Assembly: GCA_021772705.1 (NCBI GenBank) | Contig: JAJFLN010000779.1 | Coordinates: forward strand, 1-13,116 | DNA from: Candidatus Cloacimonadota bacterium | Lineage (GTDB): Bacteria > Muiribacteriota > UBA6191 > JACPRK01 | Length of the DNA stretch: 13,116 bases | Direction of reading: 5' to 3' | Shown here: positions 1-6,800 of the stretch, in pieces | Layout: every line of letters begins with the position of its first letter | Position numbering within the stretch: position 1 is the stretch's first letter | Notes under the pieces: generated by a model | What the model saw: the letters and a program-made list of their open reading frames with translations, nothing else | What the model was told of the DNA's origin: nothing | Database searches by the model: none | Program-made: the position numbers and the translations under genes

Positions 1-26
1 ACGATATGGCCGCCCGCTCCATTCAT

Positions 27-52
27 CCTTCGACAGGCTCAGGACGAACGGA
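27..52. repeat. REP-like intergenic repeat
   Basis: The core reads TTCGACAGGCTCAGGACG and is followed by AACGGA. I recognise this core, from memory rather than a search, as a short sequence that recurs in intergenic regions of many high-GC bacterial genomes. Its ends form an imperfect inverted repeat (TTCG against CGAA). It lies about 50 bases outside the left 39-bp repeat and beyond the stop of the truncated brxL frame, so it is probably part of, or next to, the same inserted repetitive DNA. A second small palindrome, GGATGCCCGCATCC at 82-95, lies between them. No gene is supported in bases 1-70. Confidence 0.5.
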
Positions 53-70
53 TCGGGAAAACTCGGCCAT

Positions 71-958
71 TCAGTCGTCCTGGATGCCCGCATCCATAGT
101 GGGGCGAACGGAGGAGGGGACCCCCTGGGTGACATGCACCCCCCTCTGCCCCGTGGCGTTGTTGACGAACATCTTGGCCACGCTGGCCTTGCCGCCGGAG
201 ACGAGATGAGAATAGGGCGACAGCTGCTGGTAGATGTGGCTCTTTCCCGTCCCTCGAGGTCCCAGCTCGACCGGGTTGTAGTTCCGCTCCACGAATGGGA
301 CCATCCTGAGGAGAGCCACCCTCTGAGCGGCTTCATCGAGGTTAGCCGGTTCCAACCCCGTCGAGCGTATCAGGAACTGCCGCCACTCTTCGGTCGAGAA
401 GCTCCCTCGCCCTTTGGCCAGCACCTCTACCACGTTCGGGTTGGACATCTGGATCGGGCGCAGGGACGGGATGCGAAAGGGCCGGCCGTTCTTCTCCTCA
501 GCCAGGATGGGGTCGTACTCCAGCGTGACCTCGGCGTAGAAGCCGTCGGTCAGCATGCGCTCGTTCTCCCGGACAAGGTCGTCGTGGATCAGCACGTTCT
601 TCAACGTCAAGCTGGGCAGCTCGGCGACATAGCAGTCGTTCTTCGTATCGAGTCGGGCTCGAACGATATCGATGAGCTTGACGCTGCCGTCTTCGCGCGC
701 CCTGGCTTTGAACAACTCCTGGTCCCCCGTACGGACCGTGCGGCCCTGTAGCTGCTCCTCGACGATGGAAAGCCCCTCCTCGATCTCCTCCCGGCTCGTG
801 CTGGCGCAGTAGCGCCCGAGGAGGAACTCCACGACGTAGGTCGGAACGGGATACTGCCTGGCATAGCGCCGCACCAGATCTTTGCGAACCAGGTAGCCCT
901 CGAAAGCCGCGGACGCGAGCCGATCCAGTGGGTCCAGTTCGAGGGTCTCCATCATCAT
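71..958 (-). pseudogene. brxL: BREX protein BrxL (Lon-like AAA+), truncated
   Basis: BrxL is a core BREX factor: an AAA+ ATPase-like protein with a C-terminal Lon-type domain, needed with PglX and PglZ for phage exclusion. About 273 native residues are visible. The N-terminal region is followed by the highly conserved ELGPRGTGKSH segment (Walker A, about residues 233-241) and then SPYSHLVSGGK and MFVNNATGQRG, all typical of BrxL. Full-length members are roughly 670-700 residues, so Walker B, the rest of the ATPase and the Lon-like domain are missing. After GQRG, 22 unrelated residues are read from the inserted repeat before a stop. The start overlaps the pglZ stop as ATGA, within three consecutive ATG codons at 958, 955 and 952, showing the original translational coupling. 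The product should be inactive. The family call is very secure. Confidence 0.92.
104..142 (-). repeat. 39-bp inverted repeat, left copy (interrupts brxL)
   Basis: These 39 bases are the exact reverse complement of 13078-13116. The copy contains two small palindromes: GGGGACCCC at 116-124 and GGGTG-acatg-CACCC at 127-141. Read on the minus strand, brxL codes normally up to the conserved GQRG residues and then enters this sequence, where the encoded peptide (VHVTQGVPSSVRP...) no longer resembles BrxL and stops at about 71. This copy therefore marks an insertion or rearrangement boundary. Identity with the right copy ends on the brxL side after four shared G bases. On the other side the comparison is limited by the window edge, so the true repeat may be longer. 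Confidence 0.93.
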
Positions 959-2256
959 GATTGCTCCCCAACGCAGGTCGATCTGTGGGCGAGGATGTTG
1001 CCTGCCTCATCGACGAGGACGATCACGAGCTGCGCCTCCTCGTGCTCGTCTCCCGACAGCAGCAGGCGGACGGCTCCGTCCTGGACGATTTTGACGGCTG
1101 CAGCCACGGACCTTCCCGTCGGACTCTCCAGACGGATGTCTGCACGGACCTTACCTTCGACCCGGGTCTCGACGAAGCAGCGCATTCCGCGCCACGTGAT
1201 GGACTCGATGGAGGCCGAGAGCAGACAAGCTTTCTCGCCTCCCTCGACCAGGAGGTCGGGAATCAGGCATTCCTGGATACTCACGCCGCCGTGGGCGTAC
1301 TCCTCGCCCTTCTTGAAGCAGGCGATGCCCGGGGGCGACGCGAAGGACTCCACCGGGTTCCAGTACCAGGGGTAAAGTGGGATCTCCGTGGAAGACTCCC
1401 CGGAGATCACGGCACATCGCGCCCAGCGGCTCTCGGTCAGGAACTTCGGGAGCTCAACTTTCGGAAGGCCGAGGGGCAGCAGCAGCCATCCATGATCGGT
1501 CACGACCCGGACCTTCGTCCAGCCCGAGGCGAGGAGCTGGCGGATACGTTCGGCCAGGCGATCCAGCTCCTCATCGATCTGCCGCGCCAGGCGGCCCTTC
1601 AGCTTGTGCCCCAAGGAGTCGATGTCTCCGTACTCAATCCAGGCTCTGGCCTTGGCGGTTCGGGGCACGTCGAGCTCGCCCAGGCCCAGCAACTGGTACT
1701 CACGTTGCTCCAGGACTTTCCGAAGATGAGTGACATCCGCTGGCACGTCTCCGTCCCGCAATCGAGGGGCGAAACTGCCATCGAGGTCGCCGCCGACGAT
1801 GGCATCGGCCACGGGACTGACCGCTGGCTTTCCCGTTGCGGTCACCGATGGAAGCGCTGCCCAGCGCGTTTGAACGGTGACCCGGAGACCTCGACCTTCC
1901 AGGCGATCCGCCAGGCGTTGTGCCAGGTCGTATCGCAGTCCGTCGGTGAAGAAGAGGCAGCCACCTTCTGGAACTGTGATTCGTTCCTGCTGGTCGTGCC
2001 CGGGCAGAGGAGTGGTGGCCAGCGCTGCCTGGAATGCCCGTGCCGAGTCGTCGAGCCACGGTTCGAGCAGGTGGTGAACCACACGTCGAATCAGGTCCTG
2101 ATCGGTCGTTGTCGCGGTCGCCACTGCCTCCCAGGAGGCAGCGTCGGCCTGCCAGCCGTTCTGGCAATAGGCGTCGCGAATGGCTTCGGGCGTCGGTCCG
2201 CCGACGGTATGACGAATCGCCATCCCTCGAATCGTTGCCACGTCACGAGCTTCCAT
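955..2256 (-). CDS. pglZ: PglZ-domain protein, N-terminally truncated
   Basis: PglZ is the predicted alkaline-phosphatase-superfamily protein common to BREX systems. About 433 residues remain from the ATG at 2256, against roughly 800 or more in typical BREX PglZ, so the N-terminal half is missing. Visible hallmarks are the metal-site-like motif FFTDGLRYDLA (first Asp about residue 105), VVTDHGW (Asp254-His255), the LPKVELPKFL segment, PWYWNPVESFASPPG, and HGGVSIQECLIP, followed by a complete-looking C-terminus. The open frame extends upstream to 2433, but those extra 59 residues are Arg/Pro-rich and out of frame behind the pglX remnant, so they are not PglZ. The frame begins about where the pglX piece ends (14-bp overlap), which suggests a deletion fusion rather than a natural start. 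A GGGAG directly abuts the ATG with no spacer, so initiation here is doubtful. The stop overlaps the brxL start. Expression is possible but function is unlikely. Confidence 0.85.
   Translation of the reverse strand: MEARDVATIRGMAIRHTVGGPTPEAIRDAYCQNGWQADAASWEAVATATTTDQDLIRRVVHHLLEPWLDDSARAFQAALATTPLPGHDQQERITVPEGGCLFFTDGLRYDLAQRLADRLEGRGLRVTVQTRWAALPSVTATGKPAVSPVADAIVGGDLDGSFAPRLRDGDVPADVTHLRKVLEQREYQLLGLGELDVPRTAKARAWIEYGDIDSLGHKLKGRLARQIDEELDRLAERIRQLLASGWTKVRVVTDHGWLLLPLGLPKVELPKFLTESRWARCAVISGESSTEIPLYPWYWNPVESFASPPGIACFKKGEEYAHGGVSIQECLIPDLLVEGGEKACLLSASIESITWRGMRCFVETRVEGKVRADIRLESPTGRSVAAAVKIVQDGAVRLLLSGDEHEEAQLVIVLVDEAGNILAHRSTCVGEQS
964..969 (-). promoter_or_regulatory. Ribosome binding site of brxL
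   Basis: The minus strand reads GGGGAG here, 5 bases before the first of three tandem ATG codons, 8 before the second and 11 before the third. The spacing favours the second ATG (955). The site lies inside the final codons of pglZ, consistent with coupled translation. Confidence 0.6.
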
Positions 2257-2985
2257 CTCCCGATTTGTCTCGAGCGGCCTGTCTGACGGCGTTGCTGTAG
2301 TGCAGGTCGTTCCATCGATTGCCGTCGAAGGCGGCGCCGCCGAGGGCCTGCAGCCGCACCGACCGGCGCAGGGCCGCCTCGTCCTCCGCCGTCTCGGCGA
2401 GACTCGGGTTGGACTGCAGCACTTTGCCCGCATGCCAGGCCCCGATGGTGTTGTGGTAGAGGAAGAGGACCATGTAGTCCTCCGTGAAGAGCTGGGTCAC
2501 AGCCGGCAGCTCCTCGGCACCGATCTTCTTACCGCTGGCGTTGACGGCGTTCTTCTTCTCCGACTGCCAGTACTGATAAGTCCAGCCCAGACTGTCGTCG
2601 GCGGTGAACACATCAGACGGAAGGCTGTCGAGCAGACCGTCGAGGGCCTGACGCGTCTCCGGGGCCAGCCGGATCTGGAGCGCTGGATCGTCGATCCGGA
2701 AGATCTGAGGCAGAGCCCCCTGGGCGAAGCGGGCGACCATGGAGCGCGGGTCCTCTCCAGCCTCCCGGGCGAGGTCTTGGTGCCGTAGAGCGTCAGATCG
2801 TTGCTCCACCGATGTTCGGCATGCGTTGAGGGCCGTGTAGAACCACTGGTGTGCCAGTTCGTATGGTCTCGGGGCTCCTCGCTCTCCACCAACTCGCCTT
2901 CACCGGCGATGTCGAACACCGAAACTCCGGGACAGACGACATCTGACGAGCCCCTACCGGCGGGACTAACGCGTTGTAACAGAAA
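2243..2985 (-). pseudogene. pglX: PglX methyltransferase, N-terminal remnant
   Basis: PglX is the BREX adenine-specific DNA methyltransferase, normally about 1,200 residues. The 3' part of this piece (2243-2809) carries the signature before the methyltransferase core: DSLGWTYQYWQSEKKNAVN, then KIGAEELPAVTQLFTEDYMV and NTIGAWHAGKVL. The methylase core with its NPPY motif and all C-terminal domains are absent. Upstream in the same frame, residues such as YELAHQWFYTALNACR continue to about 2870 before a stop at 2900-2902. In the adjacent frame, protein-like sequence ending VFDIAGEGELVESEEPR runs from about 2985 to 2870. The two halves read as one protein if a one-base frameshift lies near 2868-2884. 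The GTG at 2809 is the only obvious local start and is not convincing. The first part of the protein must have lain beyond 2985, where the small inverted-repeat element now begins. Identity is good; the exact limits and frameshift are inferred. Confidence 0.72.
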
Positions 2986-3256
2986 CTGGGGGACACGCGA
3001 CCTGTTTCAGAAGGGTGCCACAAGTTGCCCCAGCCTCGAACCAAGAACCCGCGCAAGAACGACTACGCAGTCTTGCATCCCATCTTCAGGCCACTTCAGC
3101 CGCTCCTCAATCGCGGAATCCTCGACGTAGCCCACTACACGCCTCCGGTCCCGGTCGCTGGAACCAGCCGAATCTGACCCTAAATCTGGGCGCGACTTCT
3201 GCGCATTCATTACCTGCGCGGCCCCTAAGGCGACAGGTCGTGTGTCCCTCAGTTTC
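2982..3256. mobile_element. 275-bp segment with 24-bp inverted repeats (MITE/REP-like)
   Basis: Bases 3233-3256 (acaggtcgtgtgtccc then tcagtttc) match the reverse complement of 2982-3005 at 22 of 24 positions; both differences are C/T. Outside the 24 bases the arms diverge immediately. The 227 bases between them contain no gene I can support: several short open frames exist on both strands, none with recognisable motifs. The segment sits exactly between two damaged or altered reading frames. Its right arm supplies the stop codon (3249-3251) of the four-helix membrane protein, and its left arm adjoins the broken pglX remnant. This fits a small non-autonomous element or paired REP sequences mobilised in trans. 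No target-site duplication was identified. Confidence 0.55.
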
Positions 3257-3794
3257 GGCGAGACTGACGGAATCGGCGGCAGCGGGCCAGGTAGCCGCCC
3301 CAGAGGGCTCCGGGCAGCAGGATCCCGTAGGCCAGGGTCTGGTACCAGACCGGCGTCGGGTCCGGCTCCTGGGCGCCCATGGCCAGCAAGCCCGAGATGA
3401 GCAGGGAGCCGACACCGACGGCCAGGGAGTGGAGCCTTTCGTCCCGGCCAGCCCAGCGAGCGGCCAGGTAGGCACCGAGGACGGTGAAACCGGTTCCGAT
3501 GATCCCTCCGATCAGGAGCCAAGCCGGGGAGAGCAGGACGTCCTCCACGTAGCTGTGAATCTGGCTCTCCGGCACGCCGCTGAAGGCGCCCCAGAATGTG
3601 ATTCCCGAGAGGACGAGCAGGACGGCGGCGATGGTGCCCACCGTGTCCACGGTCAAACCACCGACGATTGAGGTGTTGCAGATCTCCCGATCCGAGGGGG
3701 CGGCGCGACGCCCGGACTCGGCGTCGTGGCGGGTCTGACGGAAGTCACCTTGACCGTTGATCATCTGCAGCGGCAGAGCGTCGAGTTCTCGCAT
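3249..3794 (-). CDS. Small four-helix membrane protein, unknown function
   Basis: The 181-residue product has a polar N-terminal 45-50 residues and then four hydrophobic segments: about 51-74 (TVGTIAAVLLVLSGITFWGA), 89-114 (PAWLLIGGIIGTGFTVLGAYL), 121-142 (LHSLAVGVGSLLISGLLAMG) and 149-172 (WYQTLAYGILLPGALWGGYL), ending in a short basic tail (RCRRFRQSRRN). I do not recognise a family and see no catalytic motif. The ATG at 3794 is supported by AAAGGAA eight bases upstream. It lies 84 bases after the stop of the giant exoprotein gene on the same strand, so co-transcription is plausible and a membrane-associated role with that protein is conceivable, but nothing proves it. The last two codons and the stop fall inside an inverted-repeat arm (3233-3256), so the native C-terminus may have been altered. 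Confidence 0.72.
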   Translation of the reverse strand: MRELDALPLQMINGQGDFRQTRHDAESGRRAAPSDREICNTSIVGGLTVDTVGTIAAVLLVLSGITFWGAFSGVPESQIHSYVEDVLLSPAWLLIGGIIGTGFTVLGAYLAARWAGRDERLHSLAVGVGSLLISGLLAMGAQEPDPTPVWYQTLAYGILLPGALWGGYLARCRRFRQSRRN

Positions 3795-3802
3795 TTAACC
3801 GG

Positions 3803-3809
3803 TTCCTTT
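3803..3809 (-). promoter_or_regulatory. Shine-Dalgarno site of the membrane-protein gene
   Basis: The minus strand reads AAAGGAA, separated by eight bases (ccggttaa) from the ATG at 3794. This is near-optimal spacing and decides the start. The 84-bp gap to the giant gene also holds a weak five-pair hairpin (TCCTG 3843-3847 with CAGGA 3855-3859) but no T-run, so I do not call a terminator. Confidence 0.65.
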
Positions 3810-3878
3810 CGCGCCGACAGCGCTCACGCCAAATTCGAGAGGTCCTGCTCGGGACAGGAGCCCGGGGACTCTCACCCC

Positions 3879-6800
3879 TCAGATCATACCTCGTCTTCGC
3901 CGTTTAAGCCACACCAGGACCATGACCGGCAGCAGGAATCCCAGGGCTCCCGCTGGCTGCCCCTTGGCCCCAAGATTACAGCCCACGGAGCTGCCTCCGC
4001 CACCACCGGAGCTGGTGCCTGTGGTGCCACCGCCCGTGGGCGTCGTCGTGCCTCCTGTTGTCCCGCCACCGCCGGGCGTCGCCGCGCTGGAGGCGATGGA
4101 AACGGGAACCGGGACAGACCTATCGCCACCATCGTCGACGTAGAGCAGGAAGTCATACCTGCCATCGACGGGGGGCACGAAGGAGAGCTGGGCCGTCAGG
4201 GCCCCGATGAGGGTCACCGGTAGCCCGCCGACCTGAACCCACTGATAAAAAAGCCCCGTGCCGTCACCATCGATGCTGCTGGAGCCATCGAGGACGACCA
4301 GCTCGCCCGTCCTGCCCACGGGGGTGGTGGACACCGTCGCTCTGGGAACGCTGTTGGCAGCTGTGTCGACCACCACGAAGGTGGAACCGGTGCTCTCCAG
4401 GCTCCCGTCGTTCACGTCCAGCTCGAATCCGTAGACCCGGGAGACCAGCGGCTCGAATGTAGGGCGAACCACCTTCTGGGACGACAGGACCACCCGGGGT
4501 CCCAGCACCTGCCGCCAGCGATACCTGAGAGCCCTCCCCTCGGGATCGAAGCTCTCGGAGCCGTCCAGGGTGACCGTCAGGCTGCCGCCAGCGGGGATCC
4601 GGACCCGCTGCTCCGTCGGGGTACTGGACGCCGGGCTGAACAGCTGGGGCCGAGAGACCGGCGGGCGGCCGTCTCCGGCCCCGGCGACGTGCACCTTGAC
4701 CGTGGCCGGCTCGCTGTTGGTCGCTCCGTCGGTGACGGTCAGCTCGAACCGATATGTGCCGGCGATGATCGGTGTCACCGTCGGCATGGCCGTCGAGGCC
4801 CCGTCGATGGTGACCGGATCTCCGGCGATCTGTTTCCAGGCGTAGGTCAGGGCCGTACCGCTCCGGTTCCTGCTGCCTGTCCCATCCAGGATGGCCGTGT
4901 CGCCGAGCGGAATCTCCCGATCCGCTCCCGGGCTGGCCAGGGGCAGGGTGGAGGCGGCCCCGTTCACCCGGACCCGGACCGTGGCGGCCTCGCTGGTGAG
5001 CCGATCGTCGGCGTCGTCGGAGACCACCAGCTGGAACAGATAGGTGCCCGGGCTACCGGCCGTGAAGGCAGGCCGCACCGTTGACGCGTTGGCCAGGATC
5101 AGCCGGGCCACGCCCTGGGGGCCGCCGGTCTGCAGCCAGCTGTAGGTGAGGGGAAGTGATGGAGCGTCGGGATCGACGCTCTCGTGTCCATCGAGACGAA
5201 CCACAGTACCCACGTCGACGGTCTGATCCAGACCGGCGTCGGCCCGGGGCGCGATGATCCGGTTCAGTGGGTCCATGACGCGGACATTGACGCGGCTCGA
5301 CGAAGATGACGCACCCGATGTATCTGTGACGCGGAGGACGAACTCGTACTTGCCAGCCACGACAGCCGTGACCTGAGGGTCCGGCGAGGTCGGGTCCGTC
5401 AGCAGCCCCAGGACCGGATTCAACGCCCCCTCGGTCCAGCCATAGGTCAAGCGTCCCCCATTTGGGTCAGTCGATGCCGTGCCGTCGAGACGGAACGGCG
5501 ATGCTACCACCACGGTCTGGTCCATTCCCGCCGCTGCGGTGGGAACGGCATTGGCGACGCTGACCGAGACCTCCGACGCCGTGCTGTCCACCCGCCCGTC
5601 GTTGACGACGAGGCGGAAACGATAGCTGCCAGCAGCCCGTAGCACCGCCGAGGCCAGGGGAGAGCCGGTCCGAATCAGCTCCACCAGGGCTCCGCCGACC
5701 TGGGTCCACCGATAGGCCACGGGGTCTCCATCGGGGTCGACGCTGGCGCTGCCGTCGAGGGTGGCCACTCGGGGGCCGGTCCGGGCAGCGCTGGCCGCGC
5801 CTTCCCGGGCCGTCGCGATCGGCCGACGGTTGCTTCCGTTGACCGGGTCCGTGCCCTGGGCCACCTCCACGCCATCGCCCACTCCGTCGCCGTCAGTGTC
5901 GGCCAGTCTGGGCGAGGTGCCTGCCCGGGATTCCTGCAGATTCGTCAGGCCGTCCTGATCCAGATCCGACGCCCCATCGGACGAATCGGCGGAGTCCAGC
6001 TCATGAATCCGCTCGAACTCATCGGACATGCCGTCCCCGTCGGAGTCGATCAGGACCGTGAGGCGCACATCGGGACCCGTGTTTCCCGCGGCGTCCACGG
6101 CCCTCACGGTCAGCAAGGTCCTCTCTTGGGAGAGCGTCACCTGCCTCTCGAAGGAGCCGGCGTTGATCGTGGCCGCCCCGGCATCGGCGCCTCCAGAGGC
6201 GATGCTGATGGACACCCGCCCAGAGGCCTCGACGAAGGACCCGCTGATCAGAATCGACCTGCCCACGATGCCCCCATTCTGCGGAAAGCCGACCGTCGCC
6301 ACGGGAGCGATGGTGTCGGTGACGAATCCGGCGGCAGTGGTGAAGGTCTCGGCCGGAACGCCGAAAGAGTCCGCGCCGCCCGAGAAGGTCACCCGGTTCG
6401 GACCGTCCAGGTTGAATCGGCGGTTGTCCTCCGGCACGGCGTATTGGTACCGCCAGACTCTACCCGAGCCACTGGTGAGAGTCGGCGCCAGATCGTTGGT
6501 GCCCGTCTGATCCACCGCGATCAGGGGCGGCTGTGACAGGCTCCGATCGTAGGTGGCGGCGATCTCCAGAGGACCGGCTCGAATCGCCGTGGCATCGGGC
6601 CTTCCGGTCAGGACAATCGACTGGACCTTCGGCCGGTCCGTCGTCGACGCCAGGACCCGGACCGTGGTGGGCGATACAGTATCGTTGCTGGCAGCGGACT
6701 CGTCGGTCTCGGCCACCACGCCAGCGAAGTCGGCCCGGGCGATCAGGAAGTACTCCCCGGGGGTGAAGCTGCCGGAGATGAGGAACTTGCCCGACACCAC

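Noticed and set aside
2254..2433. N-terminal 59 residues of the long pglZ open frame
   Set aside because: The region is Arg/Pro/Thr-rich, overlaps the pglX remnant in another frame and has no PglZ similarity, so the open frame there is accidental.
955..2985. A new compact PglX-PglZ-BrxL defence variant
   Set aside because: All three genes lack essential parts (NPPY core, PglZ N-terminal half, BrxL Walker B and Lon-like domain) and one appears frameshifted, so decay is the simpler reading unless conserved relatives are found.
3015..3671. 218-residue plus-strand frame across the small inverted-repeat segment
   Set aside because: Most of it is antisense to the membrane-protein gene, it crosses the element boundary, and it has low-complexity Gln/Glu/Asp content without motifs.
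3843..3859. Possible terminator after the giant gene
   Set aside because: The stem is only five pairs with a seven-base loop and no following T-run on the transcribed strand.
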